Notes under the pieces: generated by a model
The model's database searches: none
Seen by the model: the letters and a program-made list of their open reading frames with translations, nothing else
What the model was told of the DNA's origin: nothing
Part shown: positions 53,868-63,284 of the stretch, piece after piece
Numbering within the stretch: position 1 is the stretch's first letter
Layout: each line of letters begins with the position of its first letter
Program-made: the position numbers and the translations under genes
From: Pedobacter sp. MC2016-14
GTDB lineage: Bacteria > Bacteroidota > Bacteroidia > Sphingobacteriales > Sphingobacteriaceae
Direction: 5' to 3'
DNA length: 64,000 nucleotides
Assembly (NCBI RefSeq): GCF_020991475.1
Contig: NZ_JAJMPA010000002.1
Location: 248,001-312,000, forward strand

Positions 53868-55427
53868 ATGGCTATGATAAAATTAAACCAGCGGTCTGTC
53901 TCTCTTATAGCGTACTACTTTTTATTTTTTGTGATGCTTAGTCTAACTATTTTTTCATGTAAAAAGAAAGAACGTTCAGACATCTCCAAAGTGCTATTTA
54001 CGGAAACCCGAAATAAGGTATTCAAAAATCTGGATGCAGATACATTTGCATTGGTGATGAAAAAGAACCTGGAAGCGAAAAGGGCACAGCTGAGCAATCC
54101 AAAGCTGATTACGGGTTTTTATGCATCCAAAGATTATGAGCCGATTTTAATCTTGCAGCATTTACCTAAAGGGGTATTAAAGGTAATTCCCGAGTATTTA
54201 AATAAATCTGCCGAGCATGGTCTTAGCCCAGATATTTTTCATGCTTCTGCCATTGCAGCTTTAATGTCAAAGTTTTATGATAAAAAAGCCATAAAGACTA
54301 AAGAAGAAGCCTATCAGGATTTAGCCGACCTGGAAATGATGCTGGCCAATTCCTTAATTAACTATACCAATGCATTGCAGTTTGGGATATTGAGTCCGAG
54401 AAAAATTTACGCCAATTATTATACAGAAACTAAAAGGCCGGATAGTGCCAGTATGATGCATGTGTTTGCGGTACGGGATGTACGCGGTTTTCTGGATAGC
54501 ATTCAGCCTAAGGATGGGCAATATCTTGCACTACAGAAAGCACTGCAAAGTGGAGTTACTGCGGCAGGGATGACTAAAGAGGAAACAAGCAGGATTTTAC
54601 AGGTTAACCTTGAACGTTTAAGATGGAAGAATAAGCCCTCGCAGGATAAGTATGTATTGGTAAATATTGCTGATTATAGGTTGGATGTGATGGAAAAAGG
54701 TAAATCTGTATTGAATATGAAAGTTTGTGTAGGAGAGGGCCGCAACAAGGGTTTAAATCCGGAATTAAAAGAATATGATGAAACAGGTTTAAACAAAGAC
54801 CGTCCTTTTTCCAGGGAAACACCACAGCTGAATAGTATGATCCATAGTGTGCAGGTAAATCCGGTTTGGAATATTCCGGAAAGTATTGCTACGAATGAAA
54901 TTACCAAATATGCGGCTGCCGACCGTTATTATCTGGACAACAAGAATATAGATGTATATAAGGATGGACAGAAAATAGAAGATCCGGAGACAATAGATTT
55001 TAGCGCCGCTGGCGCAGGTAAAATATATAGTTTTAAACAGCGCCCTGGTGACGATAACTCATTGGGCAAGATAAAGTTTCTTTTTAAAAATGACCTGAGC
55101 GTTTACCTTCATGATACACCTGCAAAAGAGGCCTTTAACCAATCCATGCGTGCCGTAAGCCATGGTTGTGTAAGGGTAGAAAAACCGCTTGATCTTGCGC
55201 ATGCTTTGTTTGGCGACGGGTCAAAGTTTGAAACCATTAAAAAGGAAATGAGTGCAGAGACACCCGAAGCCAAAGATATTTCTTTGAAACCGCAGGTACC
55301 GGTTTACTTATCCTATTTTACAAGCTGGGCAGATGAAAAAGGGACCATACAGTTCCGTAAGGACGTGTATGGTCTTGATATCGTTTTGGATAGTTACCTG
55401 CAAAGGTTAAACCGGATCAAAAACTAA
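53868..55427 (+). CDS. L,D-transpeptidase family lipoprotein with large N-terminal scaffold
   Basis: 519 residues from ATG 53868; ATG 53874 (MIKLNQRS) is an equal choice. The N-terminal hydrophobic stretch ends LTIFSC, a probable lipoprotein Cys, followed by KKKERSD. Residues about 80-260 match the scaffold region of YcbB-type enzymes (LEMMLANSLINYTNALQFGILSPRKIYANYY). The YkuD catalytic domain follows, with DRPFSRETPQLNSMIHSVQVNPVWNIPESI and the active-site motif SHGCVRVEKPLDLA. These enzymes form 3-3 cross-links in peptidoglycan or attach proteins to it. Overlaps the convergent YkuD_2 gene by 4 bp. Confidence 0.9.
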   Translation: MAMIKLNQRSVSLIAYYFLFFVMLSLTIFSCKKKERSDISKVLFTETRNKVFKNLDADTFALVMKKNLEAKRAQLSNPKLITGFYASKDYEPILILQHLPKGVLKVIPEYLNKSAEHGLSPDIFHASAIAALMSKFYDKKAIKTKEEAYQDLADLEMMLANSLINYTNALQFGILSPRKIYANYYTETKRPDSASMMHVFAVRDVRGFLDSIQPKDGQYLALQKALQSGVTAAGMTKEETSRILQVNLERLRWKNKPSQDKYVLVNIADYRLDVMEKGKSVLNMKVCVGEGRNKGLNPELKEYDETGLNKDRPFSRETPQLNSMIHSVQVNPVWNIPESIATNEITKYAAADRYYLDNKNIDVYKDGQKIEDPETIDFSAAGAGKIYSFKQRPGDDNSLGKIKFLFKNDLSVYLHDTPAKEAFNQSMRAVSHGCVRVEKPLDLAHALFGDGSKFETIKKEMSAETPEAKDISLKPQVPVYLSYFTSWADEKGTIQFRKDVYGLDIVLDSYLQRLNRIKN

Positions 55428-56215
55428 GTTCCGGAAGCGATTAGCGCTGTACTGATTTTTTCTGGGTAAATACCAGCTAGATCTGCAGCTTTGTGCTCGT
55501 CTAAAAACTTAGAGGTATATCGTTGATCGCTGCTGTTGATGAACAGTACAGTCTTACCTTCAATAGTATTGATGACTTCATTGGCAAGTTCGGGCGCAAC
55601 CGCAGGGCAACCCTGACTGCGACCCAGCCTGCCTAATGCGTTAATGGTACCCTGGCTTACATAAGCAGCACCGTGAACCACTATTGAGCGCCTACGTGCA
55701 TTATCGTTATAGCCATTGTCCATGCCATCCAGTTTAAGTGATCTTCCATGTTTACCGGTATAAATTTCTCCGGTTACATAAAAGCCTAAACTGCTTTGAA
55801 AAGAATCATTGGTGTTGGAAAAACGAGTAGCTTTATCGTCTCCGCTATGTTGTCCATGAGCAACCCAGGTATTAAGAAGCAATTCTTTTTTATCCAAATC
55901 AATAATCCAAAGACGTTTTGAACTGCTGAGCTGGTCCATATCCGCAATGCTGAGAATGGATTTTGCATTACTTACTTTTCCGGTTATTTTAAGGTTGTAA
56001 TAGCCGGTTATTGCTTTTTCAAAAACAGTTCTGCTCAATCCGGTTGTGGCCAGTTTTACTGAATCATAAAGGTCCTTTACGTATTTGTTATACAAAGAAT
56101 CTTCCGATGCAGTGCGTACAACCGGGCTGGTTTCTACTGGAGATTTCCAGCTCATGGTAAAAAGCGAAAGGGTGATTAGAACAATACCAGCTCCGCCTAA
56201 AATGTATTTTCTCAT
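55424..56215 (-). CDS. Murein L,D-transpeptidase catalytic domain protein (YkuD_2 family)
   Basis: 263 residues with an N-terminal signal or anchor helix. The catalytic domain contains WVAHGQHSGDDKATRFSN, HGRSLKLDGMDNGYNDNARRRSIVVHGA and SQGCPAVAPELA, where His and Cys are the active-site pair. YkuD_2 proteins are annotated as peptidoglycan L,D-transpeptidases. Its stop overlaps the end of the other L,D-transpeptidase gene by 4 bp, tail to tail. Confidence 0.88.
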   Translation of the reverse strand: MRKYILGGAGIVLITLSLFTMSWKSPVETSPVVRTASEDSLYNKYVKDLYDSVKLATTGLSRTVFEKAITGYYNLKITGKVSNAKSILSIADMDQLSSSKRLWIIDLDKKELLLNTWVAHGQHSGDDKATRFSNTNDSFQSSLGFYVTGEIYTGKHGRSLKLDGMDNGYNDNARRRSIVVHGAAYVSQGTINALGRLGRSQGCPAVAPELANEVINTIEGKTVLFINSSDQRYTSKFLDEHKAADLAGIYPEKISTALIASGT

Positions 56216-56542
56216 AGAATGTATTTAACTCTGTGTGGTGATACGTTGATTAGGTAAGTTATCTTCAAATAAATTGTTTAAGTATTTCGTCTTATTTCTA
56301 AAACAAATATACGTATTTGTAAACGAATGTCAGCATATGTCCTTCGGTTTTACGCTTTTGTGACTATTCGGAACTTCAATACTATCAGTTAATTAGTGGA
56401 ATTATCAGCCCTGCTCAACGTTTAAAGTGTAGTTTTGTAATTTATTGTATGGAATATCTAATTTATTGAAGATTTTTCGCAAAACAAATGTTTAAAAAAA
56501 TGATGAGTTAACTATATATTTGTTGTATTAACTTATGGCGAT
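56216..56542. other. Intergenic region between YkuD_2 and Uma2 copy 4
   Basis: 327 bp, AT-rich, no convincing ORF. On the plus strand an exact TAnnTTTG element, TATATTTG at 56515-56522, lies 20 bp before the Uma2 start. No TTG at the expected -33 spacing. No 14-bp palindrome of the 35-kb Uma2 array is present. Confidence 0.6.
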
Positions 56543-57184
56543 ATGGAAGATGATAAATTGGAAGAAAAAAAATACAATATTGAAGATCCGGTTATTAGTA
56601 AAGTGGAGGAGATTGACCTTTCCGGAACCTATAGCTATGCACAGTATTTGAAATGGGAAATTGACGAACGCCTGGAGCTTATAAAAGGGAAGATTTTTGC
56701 CATGAGTGCCCCGAACCGCAACCACCAGAAGATTTGCGGGCATATATTTAGTAAATTATATAATTACCTTGAAAAACATCCCTGCGAAGTATATATCGCT
56801 CCTTTTGATGTGAGGTTGGCTAATAGGTACAATCCGGATTCAAAGGTTTTTACCGTAGTGCAGCCAGACATATGTGTGGTATGCGATCAAAATAAGCTGG
56901 ATGAAAAAGGCTGCATTGGCGCTCCGGATATTATGGTTGAGATTTTATCTCCCGGTAATAATGCCAAAGAAATGCTAAATAAATACGATGTGTATGAAGA
57001 ATCTGGCGTGAGGGAGTATTGGGTAGTGGTGCCCGCAGAAAGAATTCTTTTGCAATACGTTTTAAACGAGGCCGGCGTATTTGAAGCACAGCGCCCTATT
57101 ACTGGAAAAGGGATGTTGGTTTCTGTGGTGTTGCCCGGATTTCAAATTGAAGCAGACCTTGTTTTTAAAGGAATTAGTGAATAA
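56543..57184 (+). CDS. Uma2 family endonuclease-like protein, solitary fourth copy
   Basis: 213 residues. Same family as the array at 34.5-36.6 kb but diverged over its whole length: IDLSGTYSYAQYLKWEIDERLELIKGKIFAMSAPNRNHQKI, VQPDICVVCDQNKLDEKGCIGAPDIMVEILSPGNNAKEML, and YEESGVREYWVVVPAERILLQYVL. Core PD-(D/E)XK positions are kept. Own promoter element at 56515 and a strong terminator at 57189. Function not settled. Confidence 0.87.
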   Translation: MEDDKLEEKKYNIEDPVISKVEEIDLSGTYSYAQYLKWEIDERLELIKGKIFAMSAPNRNHQKICGHIFSKLYNYLEKHPCEVYIAPFDVRLANRYNPDSKVFTVVQPDICVVCDQNKLDEKGCIGAPDIMVEILSPGNNAKEMLNKYDVYEESGVREYWVVVPAERILLQYVLNEAGVFEAQRPITGKGMLVSVVLPGFQIEADLVFKGISE

Positions 57185-57188
57185 ATGT

Positions 57189-57229
57189 TAAAAGATTACC
57201 CGTTAGCCTAAGCTAATGGTAATCTTTTA
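57189..57229. terminator. Bidirectional terminator between Uma2 copy 4 and the GH28 gene
   Basis: 12-bp perfect outer stem TAAAAGATTACC (57189-57200) / GGTAATCTTTTA (57218-57229) and inner TTAGC / GCTAA with CTAA loop. The right arm lies in the last codons of the GH28 gene; A/T runs in the arms serve both strands. Confidence 0.8.
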
Positions 57230-58685
57230 CCGCATCCATCTTTTTGGGAAATGCCGAAGTACCTTCCAGTCCAATTACTTTTACGCTTCCTGATTGATGT
57301 ATTTCCACCGCGTGGCCAAAATAATCAGGAAGCTGCGTTCCCCATTTTATGCTGCTGTTGCGAATGAGTACATCATTGGCCTTATCAATATAGAACGCAG
57401 AGACATTGGCTTTTGGTAAACCTTCTACATTAGAGGGACGGCGGTCAAAGAAGCCTCCAGAGATGTTTGTTGTTTTATCAATGAAGAGATCTACCTGGTC
57501 AAATGTAATTCCAGACACAAGCTCCGGACTTTCGCCGCCTACGTAAATGCCATTTTCACTGCTGCATTTGATGTTGCTGAAAAAGATGTTTTTTACGGCA
57601 CCTGCGCGGCCTTCGGTTGCCCCTTTCGGAAAACGCCAGCCTGCGTCCTTGTTATTGCCTTTTGCACGGGCATAAGAAGTAACATATATCGGCTCTGATT
57701 TGCCCCACCATACATCAGAAAACAAATGAGACTCTATAATAATGTTAGAGAAGATCACATCAGATACGGTTCCCTCATCTCTGTTCTGAATACCAATACC
57801 GCGGTTACTTTTTTTAATGATGCAGTTATTGATCAGCACCTGGCTAATTTTGTCCATGTTCTCAGAACCTATTTTAATGGCACAAGAGCGTGAGGTCATG
57901 GTGCAGTTATTTACGGTAATATTTTCACAAGTACCAAATTCTTCATATTCTCGTCTGTTTTTGAGACAGATACAATCATCACCTGATTCGATATAACAAT
58001 TGCTGATGCGCACATTTTTGCTGTGATCAAGGTCTATGCCATCGCTGTTTCTAACTTTAAGGCTATTTAGAAGTGTAATGTTATCAATGGTTACATCATT
58101 GCATCCAATTAAATGAATGGTCCAGTAAGCGGAGTTAACGATGCTTAAGTCACGAATCCTGATGTTTTTACCGCCAACTATCGTTAAGAGATGCGGGCGT
58201 GGATCTACAACAGTAAACGGTTTTAGTACGTATGAATCCTCCAGCTCCGCACCCATAAAGGAAATGCCATTGCCATCAATAGTTCCTCCTCCGCTAATGG
58301 TAACATTGATCAGGTTTTCTCCTCCAATCCAGATTGTACCTTCACCTTTGTTTTCCCTGAAGGCACTTTTGGTGTAAACTTTCTCATTTGGATTAGCCAG
58401 TACTTTCGCATTTACCTCAACATTAAATTCAATATTAGATTTCAAGTTAAAAGGGCCGGTTAAAAATACTGCACCTGCAGGGACAATTACCTTTCCACCA
58501 CCAGAATTTGATGCGGCGTCAATGGCTTTCTGTATGGCCTGGGCATTGTCTGTCTTTCCATCTCCGATAGCACCGTAAGCTTTAATGTTAAATTCCTTTT
58601 GAAGAGCTGGTAAAGGGTATTTCGCTTTCAGGTTTACTGTAAAAAGGATACAAACTGTAAGTATGGCTAAAACTTTTTTGAACAT
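57213..58685 (-). CDS. Glycoside hydrolase family 28 (polygalacturonase-like) secreted enzyme
   Basis: 490 residues from ATG 58685 (MFKKVLAILTVCILFTVNLKAK, signal peptide); the frame extends ten residues upstream without a better start. Right-handed beta-helix with the Pectate_lyase_3-type opening NIKAYGAIGDGKTDNAQAIQKAIDAASNSGGGKVIVPAG. GH28 acids are present in NSDGIDLDH and SGDDCICLK; the GHG and RIK motifs are replaced by SCAIKIGSE and RGIGIQNRD, as in the subfamilies that act on rhamnogalacturonan or other substituted pectins. Substrate uncertain. No SusCD or other glycan genes adjacent. Confidence 0.88.
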   Translation of the reverse strand: MFKKVLAILTVCILFTVNLKAKYPLPALQKEFNIKAYGAIGDGKTDNAQAIQKAIDAASNSGGGKVIVPAGAVFLTGPFNLKSNIEFNVEVNAKVLANPNEKVYTKSAFRENKGEGTIWIGGENLINVTISGGGTIDGNGISFMGAELEDSYVLKPFTVVDPRPHLLTIVGGKNIRIRDLSIVNSAYWTIHLIGCNDVTIDNITLLNSLKVRNSDGIDLDHSKNVRISNCYIESGDDCICLKNRREYEEFGTCENITVNNCTMTSRSCAIKIGSENMDKISQVLINNCIIKKSNRGIGIQNRDEGTVSDVIFSNIIIESHLFSDVWWGKSEPIYVTSYARAKGNNKDAGWRFPKGATEGRAGAVKNIFFSNIKCSSENGIYVGGESPELVSGITFDQVDLFIDKTTNISGGFFDRRPSNVEGLPKANVSAFYIDKANDVLIRNSSIKWGTQLPDYFGHAVEIHQSGSVKVIGLEGTSAFPKKMDAVKDYH

Positions 58686-58797
58686 ATTTTGGATTATTTG
58701 GTTAGCAAGGGCCAATATAGCTATTTATGGCGGTTTAAAGGCTTTGCTAAACATTTATACAGGGCAACTGTTAACACCATATTTAAACAGGTAAATC

Positions 58798-61428
58798 ATG
58801 AGTCTGGAGAAATATATAAAAAAACGTGATTTTAGTAAAACATCAGAACCTGCGGGTGAAAAGGCTAAAAGCAAGGCTAAAGGAAAAACTGTTAAGGCTG
58901 GTTCAGCATTAACTTTTGTGATTCAAAAGCATGCAGCCTCACATTTACATTACGATTTCAGGCTTGAAATGGAAGGCGTGCTCAAAAGCTGGGCGGTGCC
59001 AAAGGGTCCTTCTACAGATCCGAAAACCAAACGATTGGCCATGATGGTAGAAGATCATCCTTACGATTACAGAACCTTTGAGGGCTTGATCCCAAAGGGA
59101 GAATACGGAGGGGGAACCGTTATTGTGTGGGATGAAGGGACTTATGAGCCGATTGAAAAAATTAAAGGTAAAAAGGCACAGGAAAAACATTTACTTACAC
59201 AATTGGAAGAGGGGTCATTGAAGATTGTACTCCATGGACATAAAGTAAAAGGGGAGTTTGCGCTGGTTAAGACCAAAGGTATGGGCGAAAATGGATGGTT
59301 ACTGATCAAACATAAAGATAAGTATGCCTCTGAAAATGACATTACAAAAAAAGACAAATCTGTATTGTCTAAAAAGACGGTTGAGCAGGTGGAGAAAACA
59401 AGTGATCAGGTTTGGCACAGTACCCAAACCGATTATTTACGGGACGGGAAAAAGGCTAAAATACCTGTTGGTATTAAGCCTATGCTGGCTACATTGGTAG
59501 ATGAGCCTTTTGACGACCCGGACTGGATATATGAAGTGAAATGGGATGGCTACCGTGCCCTCGGTTTTATAAATGAAGGTAATGTAGAACTGCTGTCCAG
59601 GAATTACAAATCTTTCAATGATAAGTTTTACCCCATTTATAAAGCCCTTCAACAATGGAAAATTAATGCGGTAGTGGATGGCGAAATTGTGGTGATAAAC
59701 GATAAGGGGATCAGCAATTTTGCTAAGCTGCAAAACTGGCGAAGTGAAGATGATGGCGACTTGGTTTATTATATTTTTGACCTGCTTTGGTATAATGGTA
59801 TGGACCTTACAGAATTGCCCCTGGCACAGCGCCAAGCTATTTTAAAGGATGTTCTACCTGAAGGCGACGATCAAATTAGGATGAGTAAGGTATTTGAAGC
59901 AAATGGAATAGATTTCTATAACGCATCTAAAAGAATTGGTTTGGAGGGTATTATTGCCAAGAAGGCTAGCAGTACCTATTCTGCCGGTGCCAGAAGCAAA
60001 GAATGGCTTAAAATAAAAGTTGGCAAACGCCAGGAGGTTGTGATAGGAGGCTATACGCTCAATAAAGATTCGTCCAAATTGTTCAGCTCCCTGTTGCTTG
60101 GCGTATTTGATCAGGGCAAGTTTAAGTATGTTGGAAAAGTGGGTACAGGTTTTAACGATGAAATGCAGAAAGAGCTGATGCAGCAGTTCCAACCCCTTAT
60201 CCTAAAAAAAAGTGCCTTTGATGAAGAACCGGATTACAACAAACCTTCGCGTTTCAGACCCAATCCTCCTCATGCCAAAGCTACCTGGTTAAAACCTGAA
60301 CTGGTTTGTGAGGTTGCTTTTAGTGAGGTTACCAGCGATGGCGTTTTCCGTCATCCATCGTTTCAAGGTATGAGGATTGACAAAAAGGCTAAAGATATTG
60401 TTAAGGAAGTCGCAGTTGCTACAGATCGGATAGTTGAGGAGGCAGATGTTTCAGAACATGATACAGCTATAGTTCCTCCGAAGGGAAAGTCCCGTAAAAC
60501 TTTGCTTAATCCTAAGGATGAAACCCAGGTGCGGAAAGTAAAAGGGCATGAGCTTAAGTTTACGCACTTGAGTAAATTGTACTGGCCGGAAGATCAAATT
60601 GAGAAAAGAGAAATGTTCAATTACTATTATCAGGTGGCAGATTATATCTTGCCTTATTTAAAAGATCGGCCCATGTCATTAAACCGGTTTCCTGGTGGTA
60701 TCCATGCCAAGAGCTTTTATCAGAAAGATGTGCGGGGTAAAGCGCCGGATTGGGCCAAAACTTTTCCTTATGAAAATGGAGATGGCGAGCATAAAGAATA
60801 TCTTGTAGGCCAGGATGAAGCTACTTTACTTTGGATGGCTACGCTGGGCTGCATTGAAATGAACCCCTGGTTTAGCAGGATTTCTTCACCAGAACATCCT
60901 GATTATTGCGTAATTGATCTTGATCCTGATAAAAATACTTTTGATCAGGTGATTACTGCTGCGCAAGAGGTAAAAAAGGTTTTAGATGAACTGGATATCC
61001 CAGGTTACTGCAAGACTTCAGGTTCAACCGGAATGCATATTTATATCCCCCTGGCGGCAAAATATGATTATGAGCAGTCGCAATTGTTTGCCCGGATCCT
61101 GGTTAAAATAGTGCATCAGCAAATTCCAAAGTTTACCACGCTGGAACGGATGATAAGCAATCGAAAAGGGAAGATGTATCTTGATTTTTTACAAAACCGG
61201 CCGGGCGCTACCATTGCCGGTCCTTATTCATTAAGACCAAAACCAGGTGCTACCGTTTCTATGCCTTTGCATTGGGATGAAGTTAAAGCTGGTTTGAAAA
61301 TGAAAGATTTTACGATTTTAAATGCTGTTGACAGGTTGAAAGAAACCGGAGATTTGTTTAAAGGTGTATTGGGTAAGGGAATAGACTTGGAGAAAACCAT
61401 TAAAAAAGCACAAAGCATATTTAAGTAA
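58798..61428 (+). CDS. ligD: Multidomain DNA ligase D (3'-phosphoesterase, ligase, polymerase)
   Basis: 876 residues, no signal peptide. Residues about 35-165 are the 3'-phosphoesterase domain (HAASHLHYDFRLEMEG, SWAVPKGPS, EGLIPKGEYGGG). Residues about 225-530 are the ATP-dependent ligase with adenylated Lys248 (YEVKWDGYRAL) and an OB fold. Residues about 585-865 are the archaeo-eukaryotic primase-type polymerase (LKFTHLSKLYWPED, MSLNRFPGGI, CVIDLDPDK, GSTGMHIYIPL). The order PE-LIG-POL is the usual Bacteroidota form. LigD joins double-strand breaks with Ku in bacterial end joining; no ku gene lies in the window. Divergent from GH28. Confidence 0.95.
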   Translation: MSLEKYIKKRDFSKTSEPAGEKAKSKAKGKTVKAGSALTFVIQKHAASHLHYDFRLEMEGVLKSWAVPKGPSTDPKTKRLAMMVEDHPYDYRTFEGLIPKGEYGGGTVIVWDEGTYEPIEKIKGKKAQEKHLLTQLEEGSLKIVLHGHKVKGEFALVKTKGMGENGWLLIKHKDKYASENDITKKDKSVLSKKTVEQVEKTSDQVWHSTQTDYLRDGKKAKIPVGIKPMLATLVDEPFDDPDWIYEVKWDGYRALGFINEGNVELLSRNYKSFNDKFYPIYKALQQWKINAVVDGEIVVINDKGISNFAKLQNWRSEDDGDLVYYIFDLLWYNGMDLTELPLAQRQAILKDVLPEGDDQIRMSKVFEANGIDFYNASKRIGLEGIIAKKASSTYSAGARSKEWLKIKVGKRQEVVIGGYTLNKDSSKLFSSLLLGVFDQGKFKYVGKVGTGFNDEMQKELMQQFQPLILKKSAFDEEPDYNKPSRFRPNPPHAKATWLKPELVCEVAFSEVTSDGVFRHPSFQGMRIDKKAKDIVKEVAVATDRIVEEADVSEHDTAIVPPKGKSRKTLLNPKDETQVRKVKGHELKFTHLSKLYWPEDQIEKREMFNYYYQVADYILPYLKDRPMSLNRFPGGIHAKSFYQKDVRGKAPDWAKTFPYENGDGEHKEYLVGQDEATLLWMATLGCIEMNPWFSRISSPEHPDYCVIDLDPDKNTFDQVITAAQEVKKVLDELDIPGYCKTSGSTGMHIYIPLAAKYDYEQSQLFARILVKIVHQQIPKFTTLERMISNRKGKMYLDFLQNRPGATIAGPYSLRPKPGATVSMPLHWDEVKAGLKMKDFTILNAVDRLKETGDLFKGVLGKGIDLEKTIKKAQSIFK

Positions 61429-61442
61429 ATTGTCCTTTTTTG

Positions 61443-63272
61443 CTATTGCCCCTTGAAATGAGCTTCTATATCTGCGATGTTGTTTTTTGCCTTTTCAAAT
61501 ACTTCAGGTTCTGAGGACGAAGATACCGGTGCATAGCGGGCCATTTCGCACATTTCTAAAGTTTTCAATAGCTCATTGATGGTATTTTCGTTCAGTTTCG
61601 TATCACGAAGCCTGCTCACAATATTATGATGGTTTAGGTCTGATACGGCAATACTTAGTTTATGGCTCAGGTATCCATAGATTCCTTTATAAATGGCTTC
61701 ATAAAAGGCTATTCTATCTGCTTTTTGAAGCTCTGTTTTTGCCTGTGCTAAATATTTTGCCGCCAGTTTATTGGCATTTCTTTTTTTAATGGCTTCGGGA
61801 TCAATGTTACGTGCTAAGTTCCAGTTGCGGTAGTACCGGTAACCGAACCAGGAGCTTACTGCTACTACAAGAATAATGTATAACCATACGGTTCCAAAAA
61901 GGGCCTTCATAGCAGTGCTAAAATGATTTTGGGTAGACTGAATGTCTATTTCATCTCCATCAAGCATGTTGCCGTCTTTTTTGTTTCCCGAAGTAAAGAC
62001 CTTGCTCTCTGCACTTACATCGCCTTTATTTACGGTAACCGGAAAAGTGCCGGAAATAAGGGTATGATACTGACCTGTTGCAGGGTTAAAGTAGGAGAAT
62101 TTATAAGCTGGAATTGTATATTTTCCTTCCTTTCGTGGAATGGTCAGGAAAGTATAATCTCTGCTTCCCGAAACACCGTTTACGCTTTCTGTAATTTTAT
62201 CTGTGATTTTTGGGTCGTATTTTTCAAATCCTTCAGGGAAATCAACCGTTAAATTTGGAAGTAGTTTGAGGTTTCCGGAACCGGATATTTTGATGGTATA
62301 ATTTAAAGATTCATTGGCTTTTAAAACATCCTTATCTACAACGGTGCCCAACGAGAAATCACCCACTGCACCTTGAAATCCTGCTGGTTTACCCGCCATT
62401 GGGAGTGGTTTTACGCGAATGGTAACCTGTGCGCTTTTAACCTTATACTTGCTGTCTTTAAAAGAACCGCCTCCAAAAAGCTGCTCGAAGGGATCGTTGG
62501 AAGGAACGGCTTGTCTTACAGAAAAGGTGGCACCCAATGGATCAAGGGCAAGGTTACCTGCATGTTCAGGGAAAAGGATAATCTGCTTGATGATCCCTGT
62601 ATGATAGGATACGCCTTTGTATACCTCAGTTGCCCATTCAATATTTGGATTGTTATTTTTGATCTCCTGACTCCAGAACCCATTAAATTCAGGTAGTTTA
62701 TCTGGTTGCATATCTACCAGAGACACATTGGTATATAGTTTATAGGTAACAGAAATTTGCTCTCCCTGATAAACGGATGTTTTGTCTGGAATGGCCCTTA
62801 TAAACAGACTTTTTGCAAGGTTTGCCGGATTTCCAGGCGCCACATCCTGCTGTTGCGCAGAATTAGAGGAAGAGCCATTTTGCTGTTGTTGTACCGCTCT
62901 GCCTTTAACTACCTTTATTTTTAGGGGATTTGACCGGTAAGTTTTTCCGTTGGCTGTAATCGTTGCTGCGCCAATGGTGTATTCGCCCTCTTTAACAGCC
63001 ATTAAATCGTATCCAAGAGACATAGACATCGTGGTATTCCCGTTGATAGAAGTCATGCTTGAACTCTGATTAGGGCCGCCCAGTACACGAAATATGGAAA
63101 GATCTGGTGGATTAAAAGATTCTATATTGCCGTTAACGCTAAAACTGAGTTCAAATGCTTCTCCCGTACCAACAGTGTTTTGGCTCAGTGATGCCGTAAA
63201 TTTTATGTTTTGAGCCAGTAAAGTCACTGACCACAACATCAATAGGACTAAAATATATGGTGTCTTCTTCAT
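61443..63272 (-). CDS. batD: BatD family protein
   Basis: 609 residues. Signal peptide (LMLWSVTLLAQ). The exported part is a series of beta-sandwich domains (KFTASLSQNTVGTGEAFELSFSVNG, PDKTSVYQGEQISVTYKLYTNVSLVDMQPD), followed by one membrane helix at about 455-475 (TVWLYIILVVAVSSWFGY) and a cytoplasmic helical tail. Typical BatD of the Bacteroides aerotolerance (bat) operon, where BatA and BatB are von Willebrand A proteins and BatC/BatE carry TPRs. Lies 12 bp after the BatC-like gene; batA and batB would be upstream, outside the window. Confidence 0.92.
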   Translation of the reverse strand: MKKTPYILVLLMLWSVTLLAQNIKFTASLSQNTVGTGEAFELSFSVNGNIESFNPPDLSIFRVLGGPNQSSSMTSINGNTTMSMSLGYDLMAVKEGEYTIGAATITANGKTYRSNPLKIKVVKGRAVQQQQNGSSSNSAQQQDVAPGNPANLAKSLFIRAIPDKTSVYQGEQISVTYKLYTNVSLVDMQPDKLPEFNGFWSQEIKNNNPNIEWATEVYKGVSYHTGIIKQIILFPEHAGNLALDPLGATFSVRQAVPSNDPFEQLFGGGSFKDSKYKVKSAQVTIRVKPLPMAGKPAGFQGAVGDFSLGTVVDKDVLKANESLNYTIKISGSGNLKLLPNLTVDFPEGFEKYDPKITDKITESVNGVSGSRDYTFLTIPRKEGKYTIPAYKFSYFNPATGQYHTLISGTFPVTVNKGDVSAESKVFTSGNKKDGNMLDGDEIDIQSTQNHFSTAMKALFGTVWLYIILVVAVSSWFGYRYYRNWNLARNIDPEAIKKRNANKLAAKYLAQAKTELQKADRIAFYEAIYKGIYGYLSHKLSIAVSDLNHHNIVSRLRDTKLNENTINELLKTLEMCEMARYAPVSSSSEPEVFEKAKNNIADIEAHFKGQ

Positions 63273-63284
63273 TCTGTAATGCGG

